Assembly: GCA_039815145.1 (NCBI GenBank)
Contig: JBCBZW010000024.1
Location: 1-57,445 of the forward strand
Direction of reading: 5' to 3'
From: Pseudomonadota bacterium
GTDB lineage: Bacteria > Pseudomonadota > Gammaproteobacteria > Steroidobacterales > JBCBZW01
Length of the DNA stretch: 57,445 nucleotides
Part shown: positions 33,429 through 43,973 of the stretch, one piece after another
How positions within the stretch are numbered: the first letter of the stretch is position 1
Layout: the number at the start of each line of letters is the position of its first letter
Program-made: the position numbers and the translations under genes
Notes under the pieces: generated by a model
Told to the model about the DNA's origin: nothing
Database searches by the model: none
The model's input: only the letters and a program-made list of their open reading frames with translations

Positions 33429-35501
33429 ATGTCTGAAAAAAGCCTGTCGGAACGATTGCTTCCGTTGTTCGGAATCGCCCTGGTGGCGTCCTTGGCGGTG
33501 GCTGCCGCGAGCCACTTCCTCGGCGTTCAGGAGGAGGAAGGCGGTTCGCGAATGGCGGCAGCGGTGCAGCAGCAAGGCGTGCTGTCACAGCAGCTGATCG
33601 CCGTTGCTGGCGCCGCTCGACGGCACGAGACCGAGGCCTTCGACTCGCTCGGCACCCTGTTGAACGGGGTAAGGGCGACGCAGCCGTTGCCCAACGAGGC
33701 GTCGGCCGTCGCCGAGGCTAGGGACAAGGTCGCCCGCCATGCGAGCGCCGTGCTCGAGACGCGCTCGGCGCTGGAGGAAGTGAGTGCCGCCGCGACCCAG
33801 ATCGATGCCCAGGTGGACCAGCTCTTCGAGCAGCTGGGCGACCTCCTCGGCATGCTGCCCTCAGCTGAGCGGGCCGCCCTGGCGCCGCACATCGAACGCT
33901 TCGAGCTGACCGCCAAGGGCATGCAGCAGGACGCTGCGGCGCTGAACGGCGGCTTTGGCACGATCGCCCTCGTGGTCGAGCGCATGAGCTCGGGCGAGGA
34001 GTACCTGGGACAGATGATCCGGGGCCTCAGCGAGAAGAACAATGCGCTCGGTGTCCCCGATGTCTCGAGCGGCACCACGCGCGCCCAGCTGGCGCGCGTC
34101 TCCAGCACCTTCAACGAGTTGTCCGGTGCCGTGCGCATCGCCGTGGGCGCGGCGGATCGCCTGATCTTCATGCAGAGCCGCGCCGATCTGCTGACGGCAG
34201 CCTCGGAGCAATGGTTCAAGGCCTTGCCGGCCGTGACCGGCACAACCGTGGCCAGCGGCCTGAGCTCCCTGCTGATGCCGATTGCCCTCGGCGTCGGCCT
34301 CGTGCTCGCCCTGGTCATGCTCGTGCTGCAACGGGGCGCCGCCAGCGCGCAGCGTCTGGCCAAGGCCCAGGCGGCCCAGAACGAACGCAACCAGACGGCG
34401 ATCCTGCGCCTGCTCGACGAGCTCGGCAGCCTCGCCGACGGCGACCTTACGGTGCAGGCGACGGTCACCGAGGACATCACCGGTGCGATCGCCGACTCCA
34501 TCAACTACGCGGTCGAGGCCCTGCGCGGCCTGGTCGAGACCATCGACGCCAGTGCCATTCAGATTGACGCCGCTGCCCGCCAGACCAAGGCGAGCGCCGC
34601 TCACCTGGCCACCGCCAGCGGCAACCAGTCCCGTCACGTGGCCTCCGCCACCGAGTCGATCGCCAACATTGCCAAGCAGATCGAGGAGGTCTCCGGCAAC
34701 GCCGAGCGCTCCTCCGACGTGGCACGCCACTCGGTGGACGTCGCGCACAAGGGCGGCGAGGCCGTGCGCCGTACCATCGACGGCATGAACACGATCCGCG
34801 AGACCATCCAGGAGACCTCCAAGCGCATCAAGCGTCTTGGCGAGAGCTCCCAGGAGATCGGCAACATCGTGGAGCTGATCAACGATATCGCCGATCAGAC
34901 CAACATCCTCGCCCTAAACGCGTCGATCCAGGCCTCCATGGCCGGCGAGGCGGGCCGCGGCTTCGCGGTAGTGGCAGACGAGGTGCAGCGCCTCGCCGAG
35001 AAGTCCGCCAACGCCACCAAGCAGATCGAAGTGCTGGTGCGCACGATTCAGGCCGATACCAACGAGGCCGTGATCTCCATGGAGCAGAGCACCACGGATG
35101 TGGTCAGCGGTGCGACCTTGGCGGAGAATGCAGGCGCATCCCTCGATGAGATCGAGCAAGTGTCGAACCAGATCGCCTCCCTGGTGCAGAACATCTCTGC
35201 CACCGCCCGCCAGCAGGCCACGGCCGCCGGCGGCGTGACGCGCAACATGGCCGTGCTGCAGGAGATCAGTGCCCAGACCGCCGAGTCGACCGGCGCCACC
35301 TCCACCGCCATCGGCAAGCTCGCTAAGTTGGCGAGCGGGCTGCGCAAGTCGGTCGCCGGCTTCACCCTGCCCGACCGCGCGAGCGGCAGCAGCGGCCCGA
35401 GCACCACCACCGGTGCGATCGATATCTCTGGCGCGGCAGAAGACGACAGTGCCCGCGCCTCCTCCAACGCTTCGGCCCAGCGCACGGCGGGAGCTGCCTG
35501 A
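33429..35501 (+). CDS. pilJ: Methyl-accepting chemotaxis protein PilJ
   Basis: The 690-residue receptor has membrane helices at about 14-36 ([19 protein letters not shown]) and about 277-300 ([19 protein letters not shown]), a long periplasmic sensor, and a cytosolic signalling part. The hairpin tip has [19 protein letters not shown] and [17 protein letters not shown], in which [12 protein letters not shown] is the PilJ variant of the usual EAARAGE. It senses pilin or surface contact and controls ChpA. The chpA ATG follows after a single base. Confidence 0.96.
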   Translation: MSEKSLSERLLPLFGIALVASLAVAAASHFLGVQEEEGGSRMAAAVQQQGVLSQQLIAVAGAARRHETEAFDSLGTLLNGVRATQPLPNEASAVAEARDKVARHASAVLETRSALEEVSAAATQIDAQVDQLFEQLGDLLGMLPSAERAALAPHIERFELTAKGMQQDAAALNGGFGTIALVVERMSSGEEYLGQMIRGLSEKNNALGVPDVSSGTTRAQLARVSSTFNELSGAVRIAVGAADRLIFMQSRADLLTAASEQWFKALPAVTGTTVASGLSSLLMPIALGVGLVLALVMLVLQRGAASAQRLAKAQAAQNERNQTAILRLLDELGSLADGDLTVQATVTEDITGAIADSINYAVEALRGLVETIDASAIQIDAAARQTKASAAHLATASGNQSRHVASATESIANIAKQIEEVSGNAERSSDVARHSVDVAHKGGEAVRRTIDGMNTIRETIQETSKRIKRLGESSQEIGNIVELINDIADQTNILALNASIQASMAGEAGRGFAVVADEVQRLAEKSANATKQIEVLVRTIQADTNEAVISMEQSTTDVVSGATLAENAGASLDEIEQVSNQIASLVQNISATARQQATAAGGVTRNMAVLQEISAQTAESTGATSTAIGKLAKLASGLRKSVAGFTLPDRASGSSGPSTTTGAIDISGAAEDDSARASSNASAQRTAGAA

Positions 35502-35502
35502 G

Positions 35503-38500
35503 ATGACGCAGCCCCCGGCAGGGCCCACGACGACGAGCACCGCCGGCAGCAGCGGATCGCGTCCGCGGCCGGCACGCCGTGGGGCGGGAGTCGCCTGGTC
35601 TCACGAGACCGTGCAATGGGTGAAGCGCGAGCTGGCGAACAGTATCGTTGACGCCCACGCGCTCCTCGAGCGCTTCGCCGAGGACCGCGAGGCCCTCGAT
35701 CTCATGCGCCGCTTCGCCAACCTCATGCACACGGCCGCTGGCGCCCTGCGCATGGTGGACATCCAGGGAGCCACCTTGCTGGTGGAGGAGATGGAGGTGG
35801 TGGCCGAGGGCATCGAGCAGGGCACCCTGCTCAGCGCCGACGACGGCCTCGACGCCCTCACCCGCTCGGTGGTTCAACTGCCCGCCTACGTCGAGCGCGT
35901 GGCCGCCGGCGAGCGGGATATTCCCCTGCTTCTCCTGCCCCTGCTGAACGACCTGCGTGCCGTGCGCGGCAGCCCCCTGCTCTCCGAGAGCACGCTGTTC
36001 ATTCTCAACATTCCGGCCGAGACCATGCCGGAGAAGTTCGGCGGTAAGGCCAGCGCCGAAGACATCTCGCAGGTGCTGCGCAAGCTCCACCCGCACTTCC
36101 AGCTGTCTTTGCTCGGGTGGCTGCGTGGACGTGATGCCGAACGTTGTCTGAGCCGCATGAACGTGGTGTCGGAGAGCGTGATCGATCTGACCCGCGTGTC
36201 CTCCCTCGCCCGCTTGTTCTGGGTGGTGTGCGCGGTCATCGAGGCGCTGCAGGACGGTGGCTTACCCACCGGTGCGTCGATCAAGCGACTCATGGGGCAG
36301 GTCGAGCGCCAGCTACGCCGCGTGGTCACGGCTGGCGAAGAGGATTTCGAAGCCTCTCCAGCGGAAGAACTGCTGAGCAACCTGCTCTACTACGTGGCGC
36401 GGGCCGGTTCGACCGGTGAGCGCGTCGGCGCAGTAAAGCAAGCCTTCGCCCTGCGTGAGCTGTTGCCGGAGAACGAGGAACTCGACTCGGCGCGCGCCGA
36501 TCTCGGTGGGCCCAGTGCGGAGCTCATGGAGACCGTGGGCGAGGCGATCAAGACCGATCTCTCGCGTATCAAGGAGCTATTGGAGCAGCACCTCGCCAGC
36601 GGTGGCAGCGCCGACTCGGCGACCCTCAGCGAGAACGTCGAACAGTTCAAGAAGATCGGCGATACGCTGCGCGTGCTCGGTCTGGGTGACCTGTCCCTGC
36701 GTATCGAAGGGCAGCGTGACGCGCTCGAGGGATTGATCGAAACGGGGCAGGTGGATGCCGAGGCCCTGCTCGGCGTGGCTTCCGCCCTGCTCGAGATCGA
36801 AGATGCCCTGGACGATGCCCTGGAGTCGCAGTCGCTTTCCTCCAGCCGCGACGAGGAAGAAGGCGCCGGGGTTACTCAAGAATTTCAAAAGGTGGTGGCG
36901 GCGGTCGTCCGCGAGTGCAACGTCAGCCTCGGGGAGATCAAGGAGATCCTGGCCCGCTACTCGCGCGATCCGCGCGACCGGCAGGATTTCGAACGCCTCG
37001 GACCGCTTCAGCGCACGGTCGCGGCGGCCCTGCACATGCTCGAGAAGCACGAAGCTGCGACTATCGCCCGCCGCCTGGTCACCGTGGTGGAAGGGCCTCT
37101 CCTGAACGGTTCTTCGCCGCCGGCGGACAGCGACCTCGACCGCCTTGCCGACGCCTTGGTGGGTCTAGAGTATTACCTCGAGACCATCGGCGCCGGGCGG
37201 CCGGACCCGGGCTACATGCTGGAAAACGCCGCGACCTGTCTCGATGTGCTCGCGCCCGTCGAGGAGGCGGCGCCCGTCACCGAAGCGATTGCGGAGGCGC
37301 CGCCGAGTGCGCCGGGCGCCGCTGACGAAATGGAAGCTGTCCGGCTCACTGGCGCCGGTGTCGCCGTGGACCCAGAACTGCTGGAACTCTTCCTCGAAGA
37401 GGCCCGGGAGGAGATCGAGTCGATCGACGCGTACCTGCCGGCGTGGCGGGACGCCTCCGACAGCCGCGAGATGATCGTCGCCCTGCGCCGCTCCTTCCAC
37501 ACCTTGAAGGGCAGCGGCCGCATGGTCGGCGCCATGGACATCGGCGACTTCGCCTGGGGCGTCGAGCACCTTCTGAACGGATTGCTCAACAAGCGTTTCT
37601 CGGCTACCGCCGAGCTGCGTGCATACATCGATGAGGCGGCGCTCGCCTTACCTGGCTTCATTGCTTGCCTGGAGCAGGGGTCGGCGATCGACGAGTCGCT
37701 GCGAGCCATGATTCGGCGCGGCGCTGAGCTCGGTAACCTCGCCGTGCCCGCAGCCGCATCACCGCCGCCGGTAGCACCTGCGGCGCCTGAGCCGCCGCCG
37801 CAGAGCGAAGCGCTCGAGGAGGTGATCGAAGAAGCCTCCGCGCCGACCCCGAGCGACGATCAGCCCGCGCAGGACCACGACGCGCAGGTCGGTGCTGTCG
37901 CCGAGACGGACGAGGAACCCTCGCTCGCCCCGATGGCCGATGCGCTCGAGGACAATCCCGACAGCCTGGACTCGACCACCCATCTCGACGAGTGGGACGC
38001 GGCGACCGCCGCGATGCGCGCGCGCCGCGACCCCACGGAGAGCCTGCCCACGCTGCTCGAACTGCGCGATGTGGCCGGCGATGAGGAATTGGAAGACTCG
38101 GGGCTCATGACCAGTCCCGGGTTGGAGGCGCTGCCGCCGCCTGAGCTCGACGATGCGATGCGCGAGGCGATCGACTCGGCGGTGGGGCAGGTAGGTACGC
38201 TCACGACCGAGGCGTGCACGAGTCTCGGGGTGGCGGCGGTCGATCCACAGCTGGTCGAGGCGTGGAGAAGCGTGGAACGCCTGGCGAGCGATGCGAGCCT
38301 GGAGCCCCTCGAGCGGCTGGCCGAAAGCGTGTGGCGCTACCTGGAGCGGGCCGCCCTGGAGGCATTGGCCCTGCCCGATGCCGCTGCCGAAGTGCTGGGT
38401 ACTGCGGCGGTTACGGCCGAACGCTGGATGGAAGATCCGGCGGAGCTTCAAGCGCCTGACTCGATCGACGCCCTGGACGATCTCCTGGAGCAGCTCTACG

Positions 38501-41013
38501 ACCTGCCCGAACCGGACGCAGCGCCGCAGGCCGTACCTGACGAGCTGGTCAGCACCGTCAGCCACGAGCACACCGCGCCAGCGGCGAGCGACGAGGCAGC
38601 GGACGACGGGGAGCACGCACCCGCCTACGACGACACGCTCGTCGAGATCTTCACCGAGGAAGCGGGGGAGTTGCTCGAGGCCGCGGACAGCAGCCTCCAG
38701 CAATGGCGCCAGGAGGCGGGTGACAGCGCTGCGGCCGTCGCCGAACTCAAGCGCGTGCTGCACACCCTCAAGGGCGGCGCGCGCATGGCGGGCATCACGC
38801 CTATCGGCGACGTTAGTCACGAGCTCGAAACGCTCTTGATTCGCGCGGGTGAAGGCGAGGATGCGACCGGCGATCAGCAAATCCTGGATCTCGCCCAGAG
38901 CACCGTCGACAGTCTCCAGGGCATGCGCGACGCGTTGGTGGCACGCGAGCCCCTGCGCGGCTCCGCCGCGGCCCTGAATCGCATCCGCACGGCGGCCGGC
39001 GGCGGCCACGAGACTGAGGCGGATCCGGAGCCGCAGGCGCCCGCGCAGGTCAGCGCCCAAGACGACCCCACACCGCAGGCGGACGTGGTCGCCAAGGGCA
39101 TCGCTCGGGCGGCTGGCGAAGACGCTGCCACAACTCGGGCTGCGCCGGCAGCGCCAAGGGCCGACCTGACCAAGCGCCGCGAGACGATTCGCGTGGGTGC
39201 AGATCTGCTGGATTCCCTGCTCAACGATGCCGGCGAGATCAGCATCTTCCGCTCCCGCATGGAACAGCAGGTCTCCTCCATGGGCTTCAACGTGGCGGAG
39301 TTCGGGCAGACGGTAGATCGCCTACGGGCTCAGCTGCGCAAGCTGGAGCTCGAGACGGAGGCGCAGATCCTCTTCCGCCACCAGGACGACAGCTCGCGTG
39401 AGCGCACCAACTTCGATCCCCTGGAGCTCGATCGCTACTCCCTGATCCAACAGCTCTCGCGCGCCCTGGCCGAGTCGGTGAACGATCTTGGCAGCTTGCG
39501 CGACATACTCTCCGGCATGCACCACGAGTCGGAGAACCTGCTGGTGCAGCAGGCTCGCGCCACCGGCGACCTGCAGGCAGGGCTGATGCGCACGCGCATG
39601 GTGCCCTTCTCTCGCCACACGCAGCGCCTCACGCGCATCGTGCGCCAAACGGCGGATGAACTCGGCAAGCAGGCAGCCCTGCGCGTGGACGGGGGCGCCG
39701 GCGAGCTCGATCGTCAGATCCTCGAGCGCATGCTGCCGCCCTTCGAACACATGCTTCGCAACGCCGTCGTGCACGGTATCGAGTCGCCGAGCGACCGCCG
39801 CAACGCCGGTAAGGCCGAGCAGGCGCAAATCACCATCAGCCTGCGCCGCGAGGGTGCGGAGATGGTGATCGCTGTGGCCGACGACGGCGCCGGCCTCGAT
39901 GTCGACGCGATCCGCGAGCGCGGCCTGCGCCAGGGGCTCATTCACGAGGACGATCAGCTCAGCAATCGCGATCTGATGCAGCTGATCTTCCGCCCCGGTT
40001 TCAGCACCGCCTCCGAGATCACGCAGGCCGCGGGCCGCGGCGTGGGCATGGACGTGGTGGCGAGCGAGGTGCGCAAGCTCGGCGGCACCCTCGACTTCGA
40101 ATCCGAGCAGGGCCAGGGCACCCGTTTCGAGGTGCGCTTGCCCTTCACCCTCGCGATCACCCAGGCCTTGCTGGTGGAAGCTGGCGGCGAGGGCTACGCC
40201 ATTCCCCTGCCGGCGGTGGAAGGCATCCTGCGCCTGCCCACCCCCGAGGTGGAGCGGCACCTGGAAGAGTCCGGTCCGGTCTACGAGTACAGCGGCACCC
40301 GCTATCGCTTCTCCTTGCTAGGGAATTTGCTAGGTAACGAGACGGCAGCCCTGCCCGATACGACGACCACGCCGGTGATCCTGGTGCGCGCAGGCGAGCG
40401 CAGCACCGCTCTGGTGGTGGACGCCCTGAACGGCAACCGGGAGATCGTCGTGAAGACGGCGGGGCCACAGATCGCGGCGATCCGCGGTATCGCCGGCGCC
40501 ACGGTGCTCGGCGATGGCGCGCTGCGCCTGATCCTGGACGTCGGCGCTCTCGTGCGTGGCGGTGCGGTTCGCGCGGCGCAGGCCGAAGAGCTTCCCCCGG
40601 CCGAGCACCACAAGCCCCTGGCGCTGGTGGTGGATGACTCGATCACCGTGCGGCGCGTGACCAGCCGTCTCCTCGAGCGCAACGGCGTGCGCGTGCTCAC
40701 GGCGCGCGACGGCATCGATGCGATCTCCGTGATGGAGGAGTACATGCCGGACGTGCTGCTGCTGGACATCGAGATGCCGCGCATGGACGGCTACGAACTC
40801 GTCGCCCACATGCGCAAGCAGGATCGACTGCGGACCATCCCCATCGTGATGATCACCTCGCGCGTGGGTGAGAAGCACCGTGCCCACGGACTGGCCCTCG
40901 GGGTCAACGACTACCTTGGCAAGCCCTATCAGGAAGCTCAGCTGCTCTCGGCTCTCGAGCCGTTCTTGAATCGATCTCGCGTCAGCGGTGCCGGTGCCGG
41001 TGGAGGCGCCTAA
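35503..41013 (+). CDS. chpA: Hybrid chemotaxis kinase ChpA with multiple Hpt domains
   Basis: This is a CheA-type kinase of about 1836 residues. An N-terminal helical region has an Hpt-like H76 (LMHTAAGALRMV), followed by degenerate Hpt/FimL-like bundles (about 340-560). Two canonical Hpt domains have H666 (SFHTLKGSGRMVG) and H1087 (VLHTLKGGARMAG). Next come the dimerisation region, the ATPase domain (N1420 in MLRNAVVHGIE, then DDGAGLD and GRGVGMDVV), a CheW-like domain and a C-terminal receiver with phospho-site D1755 (LLDIEMPRMDGYE). It phosphorylates PilG and PilH. ATG at 35503 follows the pilJ stop; the frame upstream of it is antisense-like noise. Confidence 0.97.
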   Translation: MTQPPAGPTTTSTAGSSGSRPRPARRGAGVAWSHETVQWVKRELANSIVDAHALLERFAEDREALDLMRRFANLMHTAAGALRMVDIQGATLLVEEMEVVAEGIEQGTLLSADDGLDALTRSVVQLPAYVERVAAGERDIPLLLLPLLNDLRAVRGSPLLSESTLFILNIPAETMPEKFGGKASAEDISQVLRKLHPHFQLSLLGWLRGRDAERCLSRMNVVSESVIDLTRVSSLARLFWVVCAVIEALQDGGLPTGASIKRLMGQVERQLRRVVTAGEEDFEASPAEELLSNLLYYVARAGSTGERVGAVKQAFALRELLPENEELDSARADLGGPSAELMETVGEAIKTDLSRIKELLEQHLASGGSADSATLSENVEQFKKIGDTLRVLGLGDLSLRIEGQRDALEGLIETGQVDAEALLGVASALLEIEDALDDALESQSLSSSRDEEEGAGVTQEFQKVVAAVVRECNVSLGEIKEILARYSRDPRDRQDFERLGPLQRTVAAALHMLEKHEAATIARRLVTVVEGPLLNGSSPPADSDLDRLADALVGLEYYLETIGAGRPDPGYMLENAATCLDVLAPVEEAAPVTEAIAEAPPSAPGAADEMEAVRLTGAGVAVDPELLELFLEEAREEIESIDAYLPAWRDASDSREMIVALRRSFHTLKGSGRMVGAMDIGDFAWGVEHLLNGLLNKRFSATAELRAYIDEAALALPGFIACLEQGSAIDESLRAMIRRGAELGNLAVPAAASPPPVAPAAPEPPPQSEALEEVIEEASAPTPSDDQPAQDHDAQVGAVAETDEEPSLAPMADALEDNPDSLDSTTHLDEWDAATAAMRARRDPTESLPTLLELRDVAGDEELEDSGLMTSPGLEALPPPELDDAMREAIDSAVGQVGTLTTEACTSLGVAAVDPQLVEAWRSVERLASDASLEPLERLAESVWRYLERAALEALALPDAAAEVLGTAAVTAERWMEDPAELQAPDSIDALDDLLEQLYDLPEPDAAPQAVPDELVSTVSHEHTAPAASDEAADDGEHAPAYDDTLVEIFTEEAGELLEAADSSLQQWRQEAGDSAAAVAELKRVLHTLKGGARMAGITPIGDVSHELETLLIRAGEGEDATGDQQILDLAQSTVDSLQGMRDALVAREPLRGSAAALNRIRTAAGGGHETEADPEPQAPAQVSAQDDPTPQADVVAKGIARAAGEDAATTRAAPAAPRADLTKRRETIRVGADLLDSLLNDAGEISIFRSRMEQQVSSMGFNVAEFGQTVDRLRAQLRKLELETEAQILFRHQDDSSRERTNFDPLELDRYSLIQQLSRALAESVNDLGSLRDILSGMHHESENLLVQQARATGDLQAGLMRTRMVPFSRHTQRLTRIVRQTADELGKQAALRVDGGAGELDRQILERMLPPFEHMLRNAVVHGIESPSDRRNAGKAEQAQITISLRREGAEMVIAVADDGAGLDVDAIRERGLRQGLIHEDDQLSNRDLMQLIFRPGFSTASEITQAAGRGVGMDVVASEVRKLGGTLDFESEQGQGTRFEVRLPFTLAITQALLVEAGGEGYAIPLPAVEGILRLPTPEVERHLEESGPVYEYSGTRYRFSLLGNLLGNETAALPDTTTTPVILVRAGERSTALVVDALNGNREIVVKTAGPQIAAIRGIAGATVLGDGALRLILDVGALVRGGAVRAAQAEELPPAEHHKPLALVVDDSITVRRVTSRLLERNGVRVLTARDGIDAISVMEEYMPDVLLLDIEMPRMDGYELVAHMRKQDRLRTIPIVMITSRVGEKHRAHGLALGVNDYLGKPYQEAQLLSALEPFLNRSRVSGAGAGGGA

Positions 41014-41016
41014 GCA

Positions 41017-41505
41017 ATGAGCAATGCCCACGATCTGGCGTCCGATAGCGGCGCCCTGTACAGCCTTCTCGTGCCCCTGGAGCAGATGCGCCTGATCGTG
41101 CCGCGCGATTGCGTGGCCGAGGTGGTGGGATGGGATGCGGCTCGCCATGCGCATCGCGACTCGCGCACGCCCTGGCTGATGGGCAAGCTCCCTTGGGATG
41201 ACGTGGACGTTCCCGTCATCTCCTTCGAGGGGCTCTGTGGGATCAACGTGGAACCGCCCGCTCACCGGGCGCGCGTGGTGGTGATGCGTTGCCTGGGCGA
41301 TGCCTTCTCGCCGGGCTACTTCGGCATCCTGACGGCGGGCTTTCCGCAACTGGTCCGCGTGAGCGCCGAGGTGCTGGTGGCGGACGAGCAAAGCAACTGG
41401 CCCGCGTCGGCGCCCGTACTCTGTCAGCTGCGCATGGTCGGTCAGTCGCCCGTCATTCCCGATCTGGAACTGCTAGAGCATCAGCTCGCCGAGACCGCTG
41501 CCTGA
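41017..41505 (+). CDS. chpC: CheW-like protein ChpC
   Basis: The 162-residue CheW-type protein starts 3 bp after chpA. It has LYSLLVPLEQMRLIVPRDCVAE, RTPWLMGKLPWDDVDVPVISFE and RVVVMRCLGDAF, the pattern of ChpC. It is thought to couple additional receptors to ChpA. No chpB (methylesterase) lies between chpA and this gene. It converges with the transporter gene, only 8 bp between stops. Confidence 0.88.
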   Translation: MSNAHDLASDSGALYSLLVPLEQMRLIVPRDCVAEVVGWDAARHAHRDSRTPWLMGKLPWDDVDVPVISFEGLCGINVEPPAHRARVVVMRCLGDAFSPGYFGILTAGFPQLVRVSAEVLVADEQSNWPASAPVLCQLRMVGQSPVIPDLELLEHQLAETAA

Positions 41506-41513
41506 GGGCAGCG

Positions 41514-42905
41514 CTAGCCCCCCAGGCTGAAGACGAACACCAACCCGATCGCGATCGGCGCGACGAAGCGCGTGAACAACTGCCAGAGCCGGTACCAGAA
41601 GGTCGGTAGCTCCAGTTCAGCACTGGTGATCGCGCTCGAGATCCACCAACCGGCGAACAGCGCGTAGAGCATGCCGCCCAGGGGCATGATCACGTTGGTC
41701 ACCGAGAAATCCAATAGATCGAAGATCGTCTTTCCTTCGAAGCGCGGGATGAACGCGAGGGGGTGGAAGTTGCCCAGCACGTTGAAGGAGAAGACGGTCA
41801 GCAGGCCGAACACGAACGCGGCAGCTGCCAGTAGCGGGGCCATCGTGCGTCGGTTCAGCTTCGGCGACTCCTCCGCGCGCGAGGTCATGAGTTCGAGCAT
41901 GCCGATGGCCGAGGTGAGGGCCGCGACGAAGACGAGCAGGAAGAACAGGGCGCCGATCACCGAGCCACCCGCCATCTGACCGAAGGCGGTGGAGAGGGCC
42001 ACGAAGATGAGTTGCGGCCCCTCGGCAGGGTCGATGCCGTACTGGAAGACGATCGGGAAGATGGCGAGGCCGGCGAGCAGGGCAACCAAGGTATCGCCCG
42101 CCGCCACGATCAGGGCGGCCTTGGGCAGGTGAACGTTGGCGGGCAGGTACGCGGAGTAGACGAGCACCGACCCGATGCCTACGTTGACCGAGAAGAAGGC
42201 CTGCCCCAGCGCGTCGAGGGCCACGTCGAAGTTGACCTGCTCCAGGCGCGGCACGAACAGGTAGTTCATGGCGGTGGGGAAGTCGCCCGCCACCATGCCG
42301 TAGATCACCATGAAGATCAGCAGCACGAACAGCGCCGGCATCAGGAGCTTGAGGGCGCGCTCGATGCCGCCGGTGATGCCTCGCGATACCGTGTAGCCGG
42401 TGACGGCCATGAACAGGGCGTGCCAGAACACCAGCTCCGCCGGCCGGGACAGGAAGTCGCCGAACATCTGCCCCGCGCCCTGGGCGGACAGATCGACGAA
42501 GGCGCCAGTCACTGCTTTCATTAGGTAAGCCAGGGACCAGCCTGCCACCACACTGAAGAAGCTCAGTACGATGAAAACGGCGACGATCCCGGCCCAGCCG
42601 AGCATGGCCCAGGCGCTGCCGCCGCGGTCGCCGGCCAACTGGCGCAGGGCCTGGGGCGGCGACAGCCCCGTGCGGCGTCCGATGATCATCTCGCTGAGCA
42701 TGATCGGGGTGGCGATGAGCACGATGGCCACCAGGTACATGGCGACGAAGGCGGCGCCGCCGCTCTGCCCCAGGGTGTAGGGGAACTTCCATAGGTTCCC
42801 CAGGCCAACGGCCGTGCCGATAGCGGCCAGCAAGAAGGCGAGGCGGGAACTGAAGTGCTCGTGGGCAGGGGCGCTGCTGCTGCTGCTGGTGGCGGTCGCT
42901 GACAT
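41514..42905 (-). CDS. Sodium-dependent neurotransmitter-symporter (NSS) family transporter
   Basis: The protein of about 463 residues has 11-12 membrane helices. The first carries AIGTAVGLGNLWKFPY, the unwound sodium- and substrate-binding stretch of LeuT-like transporters; a later FFSVNVGIGSVLVYSAYLP and FVALSTAFGQM add family support. It imports amino acids or similar solutes with Na+. The ATG at 42905 with GGACGAT upstream is chosen over a longer frame whose first 67 residues look non-coding. Confidence 0.95.
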   Translation of the reverse strand: MSATATSSSSSAPAHEHFSSRLAFLLAAIGTAVGLGNLWKFPYTLGQSGGAAFVAMYLVAIVLIATPIMLSEMIIGRRTGLSPPQALRQLAGDRGGSAWAMLGWAGIVAVFIVLSFFSVVAGWSLAYLMKAVTGAFVDLSAQGAGQMFGDFLSRPAELVFWHALFMAVTGYTVSRGITGGIERALKLLMPALFVLLIFMVIYGMVAGDFPTAMNYLFVPRLEQVNFDVALDALGQAFFSVNVGIGSVLVYSAYLPANVHLPKAALIVAAGDTLVALLAGLAIFPIVFQYGIDPAEGPQLIFVALSTAFGQMAGGSVIGALFFLLVFVAALTSAIGMLELMTSRAEESPKLNRRTMAPLLAAAAFVFGLLTVFSFNVLGNFHPLAFIPRFEGKTIFDLLDFSVTNVIMPLGGMLYALFAGWWISSAITSAELELPTFWYRLWQLFTRFVAPIAIGLVFVFSLGG

Positions 42906-43041
42906 GTAATCGTCCGTGAGTGCAGAGGGCTTGGCGGGTTCGGTTAAGGCCCGCGCGGCGGTGCTTCGAGGGAGGACAGTAGCAAACCGTTGCCGCTGCC
43001 GGGGCTTCTCATCGCGATTCCCAGGTGTCGGCTGCCTTCGA

Positions 43042-43812
43042 TCATTCAGCGCCCGCCAGCGCTGCGCGGTGGGCCATAGCGCCGTGGAGCATCGCCAGGG
43101 AGGCAAGGCCCGCGGTGTCGGCGCGCAGCACGCGCGGCCCCAGGGAGAGCCGCTCGAACTGGGCGGCCTCCAGCAGGAGATCCTCGCGGGGATCGAAGCC
43201 GCCCTCGGGGCCCACCAGCAGCACCACCGCGCGCGGCGTGCTCGTCAGGGTGCCAGCGCGCTGGCCGAGATGGTGTTCGGCGCGCGGATCCAGCCACCAA
43301 CGCAGGGTGTCTTCGTGCGGGTCCAGGCCGCGCACGGCGTCCTCCAGGGAGGTCGGTGAGGCCACCTCAGGCACGCGGTTGAGACCGCACTGCTCGCAGG
43401 CTGCGTGCACGACCCGTTGCCAATGCTCGCGCCGTTGCTCGCCGCGCTCTCCCTGGAGCTTCACCACCGCCCGATGGGTCTTGAGGGGCACGATCCGGTG
43501 CACGCCGAGTTCGGTTGCCTTCTCCACCACCGTATCCATGCGCCCACCGCGACAGACCGCCTGCCACAGGGTGACGGCCAGCCCCGCCGCATCGCGATCA
43601 TCCGCACGATGCTCGTGGATATCTGCGGCGAGGCGTCCGCTGCGTTGCACGAGCGTGGCGTGGTACTCGCCGCCACGGCCGTCGAACAGCACCAGCGGCT
43701 CCCCGGGGCGCAAGCGCAGCACCCGCTGAACGTGGTGGGCGATAGGTTTCTCGAGGTCGAGGGAGTCTCGACCGTCGATAGGCTCCTGCACCAACACTCG
43801 GGGGATACGCAT
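43042..43812 (-). CDS. rsmE: 16S rRNA (uracil-1498-N3)-methyltransferase RsmE
   Basis: The 256-residue protein has a PUA-like N-terminal domain and a SPOUT knot with LLVGPEGGFDPREDLLLEA and the LGPRVLRADTA segment, which form the SAM site. It methylates U1498 of 16S rRNA. ELGVHRIVPLKTHRAVV and RMDTVVEKATELG are further family blocks. It is divergent from ampD, 161 bp between starts. Confidence 0.97.
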   Translation of the reverse strand: MRIPRVLVQEPIDGRDSLDLEKPIAHHVQRVLRLRPGEPLVLFDGRGGEYHATLVQRSGRLAADIHEHRADDRDAAGLAVTLWQAVCRGGRMDTVVEKATELGVHRIVPLKTHRAVVKLQGERGEQRREHWQRVVHAACEQCGLNRVPEVASPTSLEDAVRGLDPHEDTLRWWLDPRAEHHLGQRAGTLTSTPRAVVLLVGPEGGFDPREDLLLEAAQFERLSLGPRVLRADTAGLASLAMLHGAMAHRAALAGAE

Positions 43813-43973
43813 AGGGGGTCGCGGTCGCTCTCGGTAAGGCGGAAGCGCGTGGGGTCGCCTCCAAAGGCGGCGCGCCGTCCAGTCATCAAGGTGGCACGAT
43901 TCTCCCGAGCGCTCTGCGTTGGCGCAAGTCTGCCCAGGCAGCGCGCGGCGGAGGTAACCGCTAGAATCGGTTC

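Noticed and set aside
37759-39060. A 433-codon minus-strand frame within chpA
   Set aside because: Reading opposite the Hpt domains gives a repetitive Arg/Gly/Leu translation with no domain; it is a shadow of GC-rich coding sequence.
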